A stretch of DNA of 64,000 nucleotides from Flavobacterium lacustre (GCF_027474525.2 NZ_CP114882.2:2418001-2482000), one strand, 5' to 3'. Positions 37,893 through 47,829 are shown, counted from the first letter of the stretch. Numbers and translations: made by a program. Notes: generated from the sequence alone by a model not told the origin.

Positions 37893-40276
37893 AGTAGGTT
37901 GCTCCGGTTTAGTACCTGTTACCTCCCAAGCACAAGAAACGGTATTGAACGTCGCTGTTTCGTAGCAAGCAGTTATAGGTTGCTCCGGTTTAGTACCCGT
38001 TACTTCCCAAGCACAAGAAACGGTATTGAACGTCGCCGTTTCGTAGCAAGCAGTTATAGGTTGTTCCGGTTTAGTTCCTGTTTGTATTGAACGTCGCCGT
38101 TTCGTGGTTTAGTACCCGTTACCTCCCAAGCACAAGAAACGGTATTGAACGTCGCCGTTTCGTAGCAAGCCACAGCAGGTTGTTCCGGTTTAGTTCCTGT
38201 TACCTCCCAAGCACAAGAAACGGTATTGAAAGTCGCCGTTTCGTAGCAAGCCAAAGTAGGTTGCTCCGGTTTAGTACCTGTTACCTCCCAAGCACAAGAA
38301 ACGGTATTGAACGTCGCTGTTTCGTAGCAAGCAGTTATAGGTTGCTCCGGTTTAGTACCCGTTACTTCCCAAGCACAAGAAACGGTATTGAACGTCGCCG
38401 TTTCGTAGCAAGCAGTTATAGGTTGTTCCGGTTTAGTTCCTGTTACCTCCCAAGCACAAGAAACGGTATTGAACGTCGCCGTTTCGTAGCAAGCCACAGC
38501 AGGTTGTTCCGGTTTAGTACCCGTTACCTCCCAAGCACAAGAAACGGTATTGAAAGTCGCCGTTTCGAAGCAAGCAGTTATAGGTTGTTCTGGTTTAGTT
38601 CCTGTTACCTCCCAAGCACAAGAAACGGTATTGAACGTGGCCGTTTCATAGCAAGCAGTTATAGGTTGTTCTGGTTTAGTTCCTGTTACCTCCCAAGCAC
38701 AAGAAACGGTATTGAACGTCGCCGTTTCGTAGCAAGCAGTTATAGGTTGTTCTGGTTTAGTTCCTGTTACCTCCCAAGTACAAGAAACGGTATTGAAATT
38801 CGCCGTTTCGTAGCAAGCCAAAGCAGGTTGCTCCGGTTTAGTACCGGTTACCTCCCAAGCACAAGAAACGGTATTGAACGTCGCCGTTTCGTAGCAAGCC
38901 AAAGCAGGTTGCTCCGGTTTAGTACCTGTTACTTCCCAAGCACAAGAAACGGTATTGAAAGTCGCCGTTTCGTAGCAAGCCACAGCAGGTTGCTCCGGTT
39001 TAGTCCCTGTTACCTCCCAAGCACAAGAAACGGTATTGAACGTCGCCGTTTCGTAGCAAGCCACAGCAGGTTGTTCCGGTTTAGTCCCCGTTACTTCCCA
39101 AGCACAAGAAACGGTATTGAACGTCGCCGTTTCGTAGCAAGCAGTTATAGGTTGTTCTGGTTTAGTTCCTGTTACCTCCCAAGTACAAGAAACAGTATTG
39201 AACGTCGCCGTTTCGTAGCAAGCAGTTATAGGTTGTTCTGGTTTAGTTCCTGTTACCTCCCAAGCACAAGAAACGGTATTGAAAGTCGCTGTTTCGTAGC
39301 AAGCCACAGCAGGTTGTTCTGGTTTAGTGCCGGTTACCTCCCAAGCACAAGAAACGGTATTGAAAGTCGCCGTTTCGTAGCAAGCCAAAGCAGGTTGGTC
39401 CGGTTTAGTACCCGTTACTTCCCAAGCACAAGAAACGGTATTGAACGTCGCCGTTTCGTAGCAAGCAGTTATAGGTTGTTCTGGTTTAGTTCCTGTTACC
39501 TCCCAAGCACAAGAAACGGTATTGAAAGTCGCCGTTTCGTAGCAAGCCAAAGCAGGTTGCTCCGGTTTAGTACCTGTTACTTCCCAAGCACAAGAAACGG
39601 TATTGAAAGTCGCCGTTTCGTAGCAAGCCACAGCAGGTTGCTCAGGTTTAGTCCCTGTTACCTCCCAAGCACAAGAAACGGTATTGAACGTCGCCGTTTC
39701 ATAACAAGCAGTTAGAGGTTGCTCCGGTTTAGTTCCTGTTACCTCCCAAGCACAAGAACCTGTGTTGAACGTTGCCGTTTCGTAGCAAGCAGTTATAGGT
39801 TGTTCTGGTTTAGTTCCTGTTACCTCCCAAGCACAAGAAACGGTATCGAATGTAGCTGTTTCATAGCAAGCAGTTATAGGTTGTTCTGGTTTAGTTCCTG
39901 TTACCTCCCAAGCACAAGAAACCGTATTGAACGTCGCCGTTTCGTAGCAAGCCACAGCAGGTTGCTCCGGTTTAGTCCCTGTTACCTCCCAAGCACAAGA
40001 AACGGTATTGAACGTCGCCGTTTCGTAGCAAGCAGTTATAGGTTGTTCTGGTTTAGTTCCTGTTACCTCCCAAGCACAAGAAAGGGTATTGAAAGTCGCT
40101 GTTTCGTAGCAAGCAGTTATAGGTTGCTCCGGTTTAGTACCCGTTACCTCCCAAGTACAAGAAACCGTATTGAAAGTCGCTGTTTCGTAGCAAGCTAAAG
40201 CAGGTTGTTCCGGTTTAGTACCCGTTACCTCCCAAGTACAAGAAACGGTATTGAAAGTCGCCGTTTCGTAGCAGGC
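35150..40276 (-). repeat. Array of about 63 tandem 81-bp units (27-residue Cys repeat)
   Basis: Unit consensus ACYETATFNTVSCAWEV followed by TGTKPEQPIT, 27 residues, period 81 bp. Two cysteines per unit, 11 residues apart (positions 2 and 13). I count 27 units in the N-terminal frame, 34 in the C-terminal frame and 2 in between, plus partial units at the break. Units vary mainly at the last two residues of one and first of the next (IT, AV, AL, TL, AF), at T/N/S 7 and at E/D 23. Period and phase are kept over 5.1 kb except at 38082-38106. Confidence 0.95.
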
Positions 40277-43270
40277 TAATCCTATTGGTTTTGTCGGACC
40301 ATTCACTGTAACAATTTGTTCACAAGTTGCTTTGTTTCCACATGCATCTGTGACTGTCCATGTAACAGTAGTATCACCAATAGGAAATATTGCAGGAGCA
40401 TTATTTGTCACTGTAGGTGTAGAACAATTATCATCAATTGTAGGGTTTCCTAATGTAACATTTGATGCTCCACAAGTTCCTAAATCTGTATTTACAATAA
40501 TATTTGTAGGACAAATAATTGTTGGTAAGATATTATCGTTTACTGTTATGTTTTGAATAAATTCTGAAGAGTTCCCACAAACATCAGTTGCTTTATATGT
40601 TCTTATAATACTGAATTTATTTGCGCAAGTTCCTGAAATAATTTCATCACCTAAATGACTGATAATAACAGATTCCTGACAATTGTCAGTAGCGGTAATA
40701 GCTGATATATTTATTGCAGGTACATCAGCGGAACAAAGAACAGTCGTATCTAATGATCCTGCTGTATTAGAAATAACAGGGGGAGTTGTATCTTTTATTG
40801 TGATTGTTTGACTCACTGATGTTATACCACATGCAGAGGTTATTTGAAAAGTTCTATTAACTATAATTGGACATGTACCACTTTTTGTATCTATATAAGA
40901 CAGTGAATACATCCCAACATTTGCATTATTGGAGAATGAACCTCCTGCTGTTGTTAATTGTGATAAAGTAATATTAACAGCAGTTTCACGATAAGCAAGG
41001 TTTGTAATAGCACTAGTGGAACAGCCTTCAATAGTTGTATTAGTTGGGCCTGTAATTAATGGTTTTGGATACACAAGTACTTTTAATTCTTTTTTTGGAC
41101 CAATACAAGAGTTAGTTTGTCCTTCGGCAACATAATAAGTAAACTCACCTGCAGTAGTTGTAGAAGGTGTTATTGATGTTTGAGCAGAAGAGGTTAACGT
41201 AGTATAATAATATAATGTATAGGCAGGATTGCTTGCTGTTGCTGTTAAAGGCTGAGCAACATCGTCTATACAATATTTAATATCAGTTGTGGAAGGTTGT
41301 GAAGTAATGTCAGTTACTATTATTTTAAATTCAAAATAACAACCGTTACTTACTCCAGGAGGAACTGCATAATAGGTTGAAGTTCCTACTACCGCTGGAA
41401 AAGGGTTGTTTATTGTATATTCGATTGTTGACCCTGTTACTATTGGATACGAACTATAAAAAGTAGATCCTGGAGGAAATGCACCGCTGATATCAGTAAT
41501 AGGAATTGTTGTTGCTTCTTTGCAAAATGTAAAAGAAGTAATTGGAGGGGTGGACTGACAGTTGGTATTAACAAAATCTGCTGCATTAATGGTAATTACA
41601 TGTGGAGCAGGTATCACATTTCCTTCACAATTTCCTCCCGAAGTATATCCTTGAATTAATGATTTATTACTTACACTTACTAATGAATTTACACCAACAC
41701 CATTTAACAAGCCGTTGACAAGAACTACATTATTACAGTTTGCATTTTTTAGTAAAGTACAATCTTCAGTTACATTAAATTTGAATGAAAGCTCAGCTAA
41801 TACAGTATTTGGGTCATTATTTGCGGGTAATGGTAATGTACCAAAATCCCATACAATAGATCCATTTGCACCAACGGTAGGTTCAAAAGTTAAATTATTA
41901 GGGGTTGGATTTGGAGAGAAATTAATGGTCTTTTGAGCACTATTAGCTACATATGTTGTATTGTAAGGAACGGGAATTGTAATTTTTGTGTCTTTTACAG
42001 GTTCTGTTCCTCTATTTTTTATTTGAATTTTATACTCTAATTGTTGACCAGGTAGAGCAGTATAAGGTCCGGCGCCAGCTGGTGAACCATTAATTGAAAC
42101 AGCCGAAACAACTCCTTCAATTTCAGGAACATAAGCATCAACGGCCATGGCAATTGCGAAAATTACATAAGTGTCAATTGTTGATCCGTATTGAAAATTA
42201 GTTGAATTTTGATTATTTCCTATTATACTTTTGTCTGAATTAGGTAAATTAAACATACTAATGTCTAATCCTGAATTGTTTGTTAAAATTGGATTTCTAG
42301 CATTTCCACCTGTTTGAATAGATGAATTAAAGAAGTTATTTGTTGTGTTTCCGGTATGATTCAGACTTAAATAATTCGAAGAATTTAATTTTTGTATTTT
42401 GAAATAATCGCCGGTATAATTCACATCACCTTCACCAGCCATTATTCCTAATTTAATGCCTACATCACCAGTTGTAACAGAATTAAAACCTGTAACCGGA
42501 ATGTTATAATTTACAGTTGTACTTTCTTTTACCCAGGCATGACCATCAAAAATAGTGATATCTCTATTTTTCATAGCAGAATTTTCATAGACAACAATTA
42601 ATCCCCAACCTCCGTAAGTTCCGATATCACCACCTAAATTTCCTTCTTTTAAGGCTATATCTGCAGCAAAATATTCCCCAATTCCATGATCTTTTACATA
42701 GGAAGTAACTTCTGCATAAGCGGTATACATAAAACCGTCTTTTGTCGTAGGGAAATATATATCGGTAGCGGTAAATTCATCGTAAGTCGATGATCCTGGA
42801 CCCTTAAATGAAATTTTTCTTTTATTTAAAGTCTTGGTTAAAGAACCTTTTGTAACAGAAAAATTATCTGGATTAGGATTGCTTTGCGATACTCGTCCTG
42901 TCCAATATAAACCCGCATATACAACTTTTGCACAACTTGAAGCGATACCATTATCAGTCGGTAATACTAATGTTGATGAGGATGAATTTAAAGTATTTGG
43001 ATCACCGTCAATGTCAACATACTTCATAGTATTGTTTCCATTGGTTTTTGAATCTGTATAATCTTGAAGTGTTAAATTAGTATTACCCATCATGGTAAAA
43101 TTTCCTTTAACATTATACGTCTTTTTCGAAGGAGTAAATGAAGAAGTTCGTTCCTTAAACGGAACCATAACTTGCGCATTTGATGTAAAATAGCTTCCTA
43201 GTATAAAAAATAATATAAATAAATAGTTGATTTTATTTGCTATTATATAATGAGAGTAGTTTTTTTTCAT
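38054..43270 (-). CDS. Giant T9SS adhesin, N-terminal fragment
   Basis: 1738-codon frame holding the start of the adhesin. Signal peptide to about residue 32 (FILGSYFTSNAQ). A long unique region (about 35-380) is followed by a DUF11-like domain (about 385-510, starting VVSAVSINGSPAG with LEYKIQIKNRGTEPVKDTKI), Ig-like or SprB-type beta domains (about 520-850), and an HYR domain (about 920-1000, with CPTNIIVNTDLG). Then come 27 tandem repeats. The frame leaves the repeat phase at 38106 and stops 17 residues later. It and the C-terminal fragment were almost certainly one gene of about 2,900 codons, or still are if the break is an assembly error. Confidence 0.9.
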   Translation of the reverse strand: MKKNYSHYIIANKINYLFILFFILGSYFTSNAQVMVPFKERTSSFTPSKKTYNVKGNFTMMGNTNLTLQDYTDSKTNGNNTMKYVDIDGDPNTLNSSSSTLVLPTDNGIASSCAKVVYAGLYWTGRVSQSNPNPDNFSVTKGSLTKTLNKRKISFKGPGSSTYDEFTATDIYFPTTKDGFMYTAYAEVTSYVKDHGIGEYFAADIALKEGNLGGDIGTYGGWGLIVVYENSAMKNRDITIFDGHAWVKESTTVNYNIPVTGFNSVTTGDVGIKLGIMAGEGDVNYTGDYFKIQKLNSSNYLSLNHTGNTTNNFFNSSIQTGGNARNPILTNNSGLDISMFNLPNSDKSIIGNNQNSTNFQYGSTIDTYVIFAIAMAVDAYVPEIEGVVSAVSINGSPAGAGPYTALPGQQLEYKIQIKNRGTEPVKDTKITIPVPYNTTYVANSAQKTINFSPNPTPNNLTFEPTVGANGSIVWDFGTLPLPANNDPNTVLAELSFKFNVTEDCTLLKNANCNNVVLVNGLLNGVGVNSLVSVSNKSLIQGYTSGGNCEGNVIPAPHVITINAADFVNTNCQSTPPITSFTFCKEATTIPITDISGAFPPGSTFYSSYPIVTGSTIEYTINNPFPAVVGTSTYYAVPPGVSNGCYFEFKIIVTDITSQPSTTDIKYCIDDVAQPLTATASNPAYTLYYYTTLTSSAQTSITPSTTTAGEFTYYVAEGQTNSCIGPKKELKVLVYPKPLITGPTNTTIEGCSTSAITNLAYRETAVNITLSQLTTAGGSFSNNANVGMYSLSYIDTKSGTCPIIVNRTFQITSACGITSVSQTITIKDTTPPVISNTAGSLDTTVLCSADVPAINISAITATDNCQESVIISHLGDEIISGTCANKFSIIRTYKATDVCGNSSEFIQNITVNDNILPTIICPTNIIVNTDLGTCGASNVTLGNPTIDDNCSTPTVTNNAPAIFPIGDTTVTWTVTDACGNKATCEQIVTVNGPTKPIGLACYETATFNTVSCTWEVTGTKPEQPALACYETATFNTVSCTWEVTGTKPEQPITACYETATFNTLSCAWEVTGTKPEQPITACYETATFNTVSCAWEVTGTKPEQPAVACYETATFNTVSCAWEVTGTKPEQPITACYETATFDTVSCAWEVTGTKPEQPITACYETATFNTGSCAWEVTGTKPEQPLTACYETATFNTVSCAWEVTGTKPEQPAVACYETATFNTVSCAWEVTGTKPEQPALACYETATFNTVSCAWEVTGTKPEQPITACYETATFNTVSCAWEVTGTKPDQPALACYETATFNTVSCAWEVTGTKPEQPAVACYETATFNTVSCAWEVTGTKPEQPITACYETATFNTVSCTWEVTGTKPEQPITACYETATFNTVSCAWEVTGTKPEQPAVACYETATFNTVSCAWEVTGTKPEQPAVACYETATFNTVSCAWEVTGTKPEQPALACYETATFNTVSCAWEVTGTKPEQPALACYETANFNTVSCTWEVTGTKPEQPITACYETATFNTVSCAWEVTGTKPEQPITACYETATFNTVSCAWEVTGTKPEQPITACFETATFNTVSCAWEVTGTKPEQPAVACYETATFNTVSCAWEVTGTKPEQPITACYETATFNTVSCAWEVTGTKPEQPITACYETATFNTVSCAWEVTGTKPEQPTLACYETATFNTVSCAWEVTGTKPEQPAVACYETATFNTVSCAWEVTGTKPRNGDVQYKQELNRNNL

Positions 43271-43308
43271 AACGATAACTTTTAATGGTGATTTATCAGA
43301 TGATCAAT

Positions 43309-43857
43309 TTATCCTCCAATTGATATTTTGTAAATAATCGTGTATTGTGGATTAGGATTTTGTATCAATTGATTGATATTCATTTCGTTAGTCTGAATGT
43401 TTGATAAAATATAGATGTATTTTAATTTGTTGAAACCTGAAAACTGTGATAAATCGATAGTTTTGCTTAAATCTGAAATAGAATTAATCTCAATAGTGAC
43501 TATTTCAATATCATTTTTTAAAGTTGCTGATGAACCAATCGTACTTATTGAATTGATTTCTGTAAAAAAAGAAGTTGGTTTTTCTCCATATGTTTTTATT
43601 TCCCCTGAAAAAAAATAGACAGCTGATTGTAGATCATATAATAAATGTTCTAATTCAGTTGCACTAGCATTCTGCCCAGATGCCTTTAAATTCTGTATGT
43701 AAGAATCAGATGGAATGGATTGAGAATAAATAGTTGTACTATATAACACAAAAGCAATAAAAGGTAATATGCTTTTTAACGAAAAAGATAATCGGTTGTA
43801 AACTGCGATTATGTGTTCGGATTGCTTAAAAATTTGATTTGGGATATTTGTTTTCAT
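43309..43857 (-). CDS. Secreted or membrane-anchored hypothetical protein upstream of the adhesin
   Basis: 182 residues. A hydrophobic segment at about 28-45 (ILPFIAFVLYSTTIYSQ) could be a signal with an extended N terminus or an anchor; the AxSQ end resembles a signal cleavage site. The rest alternates strands and short helices, with GEIKTYGEKPTSFFTEINSI and repeated EINSI segments. It is not recognised. Its gene lies 38 bases before the adhesin start on the same strand, so it is probably the first gene of the cassette; a role in adhesin secretion or display is only a guess from position. Confidence 0.6.
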   Translation of the reverse strand: MKTNIPNQIFKQSEHIIAVYNRLSFSLKSILPFIAFVLYSTTIYSQSIPSDSYIQNLKASGQNASATELEHLLYDLQSAVYFFSGEIKTYGEKPTSFFTEINSISTIGSSATLKNDIEIVTIEINSISDLSKTIDLSQFSGFNKLKYIYILSNIQTNEMNINQLIQNPNPQYTIIYKISIGG

Positions 43858-44272
43858 ACAATCAGGATTTTAATTTTTTGTAAAATATTTTGATATAAAA
43901 AGTTGTTTCATAATTTAATTTTAAATCATATTTTTCAATTTTGAAAAAAAAGTAAGAATATAAAGTTAAATGCAAGGAGTTGATTTGGTGCTTTTTATCT
44001 GTAAAAAACCTAAATAATCGATGAAAGGACGTTTTTAGTTAAAAAAAATAAAAAATTAGTATATTTTTAACTAATGTTTGTTAACATGTGTTTGATTTTG
44101 TGTTAATTAGGTTTGGTATTTTTTAATTTGTCTTAATAACTTTTTTGGGATAACAATTTGAAAATGTTTTTTATATAAAAGTTTAAAAAATAAGATGATA
44201 AACTTTTCTTTTGTAAATTGTAGCTTAAATATTGGATGCTTTGTAAAACCAATTAAGAAAAGATACTCTACT
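43858..44272. other. AT-rich intergenic region
   Basis: 415 bases between divergent genes, holding the promoters of the adhesin cassette and of the polyphosphate operon. No clear TAnnTTTG element, hairpin or small frame was found. An open frame from 44195 continues into the SixA gene but is not conserved-looking before ATG 44273. Confidence 0.4.
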
Positions 44273-44758
44273 ATGAAAAATTTAATATTAATTAGACATG
44301 CAAAATCAAGTTGGGAAGCTCCATTAAAAGATTTTGACAGACCTTTAATTAAGAATGGTATTCTTGATGCTCATTTGGTTTCTTCGAATATATCTGATTT
44401 TATTCCGAAAACGTATCTAATTTGGAGTAGTCCTGCCAGAAGAGCTTCTGATACAGCACTTATTTTTGCTCAAAATATAGTATATCCAATTGAAAGTATC
44501 GTTTATAAAAAGGAACTGTATACATTTGATGAAAACCAATTGGAAAAAGAGATTAAATTATGTGATAATAGTTTTGAAAGTGTTATTCTTTTCGGACATA
44601 ACGAGGCTATTACAAATTTTGTTAATAAATTTGGAGATGTTTTTATAGAAAATGTTCCCACCTCCGGATTTGTATCTTTACAATTTGATACCGACAGTTG
44701 GGTGAATATCAATAAAGGCAAAACCAAAAAAACAGTATTCCCAAAAGATTTAAAATAA
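44273..44758 (+). CDS. SixA-like histidine phosphatase
   Basis: 161-residue histidine-phosphatase-superfamily protein. It starts MKNLILIRHAKSSWE, the RHG catalytic motif (here RHA, catalytic His 9), followed by DFDRPLIKNG and the second conserved block WSSPARRASDTA, with the C-terminal catalytic FGHNEAITNF. SixA of E. coli removes phosphate from histidine of the ArcB phosphotransfer domain; the target here is unknown. It stands 5 bases before ppk1 in the same direction, so it is probably translated from the same mRNA as the polyphosphate genes. The longer frame to 44195 is rejected. Confidence 0.9.
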   Translation: MKNLILIRHAKSSWEAPLKDFDRPLIKNGILDAHLVSSNISDFIPKTYLIWSSPARRASDTALIFAQNIVYPIESIVYKKELYTFDENQLEKEIKLCDNSFESVILFGHNEAITNFVNKFGDVFIENVPTSGFVSLQFDTDSWVNINKGKTKKTVFPKDLK

Positions 44759-44763
44759 AAATT

Positions 44764-46869
44764 GTGTTAGAACAAAAATATATTGACAGAGAAAAAAGCT
44801 GGTTGGCTTTTAATGCAAGAGTACTTCAAGAAGCGTCAGATGAATCAGTACCACTTTTAGACAGACTTCGATTTTTAGGGATTTTTTCTAATAATTTAGA
44901 TGAATTTTTTAGAGTTCGTTTCGCTGCAATCAGACGATTAAGTTTAACAGGAATATCAGGTGAAAAGTATCTTGGAGGCGTTTCTGCACAACAATTGCTT
45001 AAAGATATTACTGAAATAGTTATTAATCAACAAGCAGAAAGTTTAGAAATTCTTAGTGATATAGAAGCTAAGCTTGAAACTGAAAACATATTTACAATTG
45101 ATGAAAATAATGTTTCGGCAGAGCAGAGAAATTTTATAAAAGATTTTTTTGTTCAAAAAGTTAGCCCGGAATTAGTTACAATTATCCTTAATGATTTGGC
45201 ACAATTTCCATTATTGAAAGATACTTCAGGATATTTGGCTGTTAAATTAGTGATGAATAGTAAGGATAAAGCAGTTTCTTTAAATGAAACTAAACCAAAA
45301 TTAGAAGTTCGCTATGCAGTAATCGAAATTCCAAAAACAATCAACCGATTCGTAGTTTTACCTTCCGAAAATGAAAAGCAATATGTAATCATGTTAGATG
45401 ATGTAATCCGACTTAATTTAAGCAGGATTTTTGACATTTTTGATTACGAAAGTGTTTCGGCACACATGATAAAAATTACAAGAGATGCACAATTAGACAT
45501 CGACAGTGATTTGAGTAAAAGTATGCTTGAAAAAATTGCTACAAGTGTAAAAGATCGAAGAATTGGGGAGCCGGTTCGTTTTATTTATGATCAATCTATA
45601 GAAAAAGATACTTTAAAATATTTCCTTTCCAATATGGGAATTGATGCCACCGATAGTATAATTCCAGGTGGAAGATATCATAACAGGAGAGATTATATGG
45701 ATTTTCCAAACCTTGGGAGATTCGATTTATTGTATAAAAGTAATCCACCTTTGCAAATTCCAGGATTGAGTTTGGATGAAAATATCATGAAAAAAATTGC
45801 CCTGAAAGATTACATGATTCATGCGCCATACCAATCTTATTCGTATGTTATCAAGTTTTTGCGCGAAGCAGCTTTGGATCCAAAAGTTACTTCTATAAAA
45901 ATTACATTGTATCGATTGGCCAAAAATTCACAGATTATTAGTTCGCTTATAAATGCGGCCAAAAATGGTAAAAAAGTAACTGTTCAAATAGAATTGCAAG
46001 CTCGTTTCGATGAAGCCAGCAATATATCGTATGCGGAACAAATGCAAACCGAAGGAATTGAACTCATTTTTGGAATTAAAGGATTAAAAGTACACAGCAA
46101 AATTTGTGTAATCGAAAGAATTGAAAACAAAAAAGTGAAGCGTTACGGGATTATTTCCAGCGGAAATTTCAATGAGACAACAGCAAAATTTTATACAGAT
46201 GTAACCCTTTTTACCTGCCATCAAAAAATTCTAAAAGACATTTCTAAAATTTTTGATTTTTTCGAAATAAACTATAGAATACATCGTTACAAACATCTTA
46301 TTGTTTCACCTCATTACACCAGAACTCGTTTCTACAAAATGATTGACAGAGAAATTGTTCACGCAATAGCAGGTAGAAAAACATATATGAAATTGAAAAT
46401 GAACAGTTTGTCTGACTTTGATATGATTGATAAATTATATGAAGCCAGTAGAGCAGGGGTGAAAATACAACTCGAGGTGAGAGGAATTTGCTCGTTAATT
46501 CCAGGAATTACTGGAATGAGCGAAAATATAGAAGCCATAAGTATCGTTGATAATTATTTAGAACATTCAAGAATTTATATTTTTGGAAATGCTGGACTAA
46601 CCGAAGTTTATATTTCTTCGGCAGATATTATGACCAGAAATATAGACGGAAGAGTTGAAGTGACTTGCCCAATTTATGATCAGGACATCAAACAAGAATT
46701 AATAGATATTTTTGATTTAGCATGGAAAGGCAATGTTAAAGCCAGATATCATTCTCATAAATTAGACAATAAATACAGAGAAAGAGGAGATAATCCTGTT
46801 TTTAGGGCTCAATTAGAAACCTATAAATACTATCAAAATAAAATAACCGTAGAAGAGGAAATCGTTTAA
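44764..46869 (+). CDS. ppk1: Polyphosphate kinase 1
   Basis: 701-residue enzyme reversibly making polyphosphate from ATP. PPK1 N-terminal domain YIDREKSWLAFNARVL, the ATP-binding middle part, the catalytic histidine in GLKVHSKICVIE, SSGNFNETTAKFYTDVTLF, and the second conserved His in YLEHSRIYIFGNAG. The length fits PPK1 (about 690-710). A GTG start 6 bases after the sixA stop is used; relatives begin close to this residue. Second gene of the sixA-ppk1-ppx operon. Confidence 0.95.
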   Translation: MLEQKYIDREKSWLAFNARVLQEASDESVPLLDRLRFLGIFSNNLDEFFRVRFAAIRRLSLTGISGEKYLGGVSAQQLLKDITEIVINQQAESLEILSDIEAKLETENIFTIDENNVSAEQRNFIKDFFVQKVSPELVTIILNDLAQFPLLKDTSGYLAVKLVMNSKDKAVSLNETKPKLEVRYAVIEIPKTINRFVVLPSENEKQYVIMLDDVIRLNLSRIFDIFDYESVSAHMIKITRDAQLDIDSDLSKSMLEKIATSVKDRRIGEPVRFIYDQSIEKDTLKYFLSNMGIDATDSIIPGGRYHNRRDYMDFPNLGRFDLLYKSNPPLQIPGLSLDENIMKKIALKDYMIHAPYQSYSYVIKFLREAALDPKVTSIKITLYRLAKNSQIISSLINAAKNGKKVTVQIELQARFDEASNISYAEQMQTEGIELIFGIKGLKVHSKICVIERIENKKVKRYGIISSGNFNETTAKFYTDVTLFTCHQKILKDISKIFDFFEINYRIHRYKHLIVSPHYTRTRFYKMIDREIVHAIAGRKTYMKLKMNSLSDFDMIDKLYEASRAGVKIQLEVRGICSLIPGITGMSENIEAISIVDNYLEHSRIYIFGNAGLTEVYISSADIMTRNIDGRVEVTCPIYDQDIKQELIDIFDLAWKGNVKARYHSHKLDNKYRERGDNPVFRAQLETYKYYQNKITVEEEIV

Positions 46870-46938
46870 TTCTAAATTTGGTTTTTGGAAAAACGTTTAT
46901 CAAATAAAGGAATTAACAAATCAACGAATCATCAGGAA

Positions 46939-47829
46939 ATGATAAAAATAAAAAAATATGCAGCAATTGATATTGGATCTAACGCGATGCGTTTATTGAT
47001 TGCAAATATTGTGGAACAAGACGGTAAAGAAACACAATTTAGTAAAAGTTCTTTGGTTCGTGTCCCAATCCGTTTAGGACAGGATGCCTTTACTGTTGGT
47101 GCAATTTCCGAAGAAAATATAGAAAGAATGTGTGATGCTATGAAAGCTTTTAATCTGTTGATGAAAGTGCATAAAGTAGAGCGTTATATGGCATTTGCAA
47201 CTTCAGCAATGCGTGAAGCTTATAATGGAAAGGAAGTTGTAGCAATCATCAAGAAAAAAGCCGATATAAAAATTGAAATTATTGACGGAAAAAAAGAAGC
47301 TGCCATTATTGCGTCAACTGATTTACATCATTTGCTGAAAACAGACAAAACCTATCTTTTTGTAGATGTTGGTGGTGGAAGTACGGAGTTTACTTTATTT
47401 TCGAATGGTAAAATGATTATTTCCAGATCTTTCAAAGCTGGAACGGTACGATTGCTGAATAATATGGTTTGTGATGTGGTTTGGGATGAAATAGAAAAAT
47501 GGATTAAAACAAATACCAGTGATTATGACGAAGTAACATTGATTGGTTCCGGTGGAAATATCAATAAATTATTCAAAATGTCTGGTAAGCAACAAGAAAA
47601 GCCATTGTCTTACATCTATATTAACTCGCAATATGCTTTTTTGAATTCACTTACTTACGAACAACGAATTGCAGAATTAGGTTTGAATTCAGATCGTGCC
47701 GATGTAATTATACCTGCAACACGAATTTATCTTAATGCAATGAAATGGAGTGGCGCCAGAAATATTTATGTGCCAAAAATAGGTTTAGCAGATGGAATTG
47801 TAAAAGCCATGTATTATGGAAAAATTTAA
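46939..47829 (+). CDS. ppx: Ppx/GppA family exopolyphosphatase
   Basis: 296-residue ASKHA-fold phosphatase removing terminal phosphate from polyphosphate or converting pppGpp. Phosphate-1 loop AAIDIGSNAMRLLIA, the SAMREAYNG segment, phosphate-2 motif VDVGGGSTEF, and GSGGNINKL near the C terminus. It is the short form without an HD domain, so exopolyphosphatase or GppA activity cannot be separated. ATG 46939 is preferred to the TTG-started frame at 46885 because it gives the conserved N terminus. Ends at a strong shared terminator. Confidence 0.93.
   Translation: MIKIKKYAAIDIGSNAMRLLIANIVEQDGKETQFSKSSLVRVPIRLGQDAFTVGAISEENIERMCDAMKAFNLLMKVHKVERYMAFATSAMREAYNGKEVVAIIKKKADIKIEIIDGKKEAAIIASTDLHHLLKTDKTYLFVDVGGGSTEFTLFSNGKMIISRSFKAGTVRLLNNMVCDVVWDEIEKWIKTNTSDYDEVTLIGSGGNINKLFKMSGKQQEKPLSYIYINSQYAFLNSLTYEQRIAELGLNSDRADVIIPATRIYLNAMKWSGARNIYVPKIGLADGIVKAMYYGKI

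Noticed and set aside
35307-40198. Long plus-strand open frames (up to 542 codons) opposite the adhesin repeats
   Set aside because: The 81-bp unit is a multiple of three and happens to have no stop in one antisense frame, so every repeat keeps that frame open. The antisense peptide is Arg/Ser-rich and without any domain, signal or promoter.
35150-40276. CRISPR array
   Set aside because: The 81-bp repeats are head to tail without spacers and keep a coding frame with protein-level conservation.
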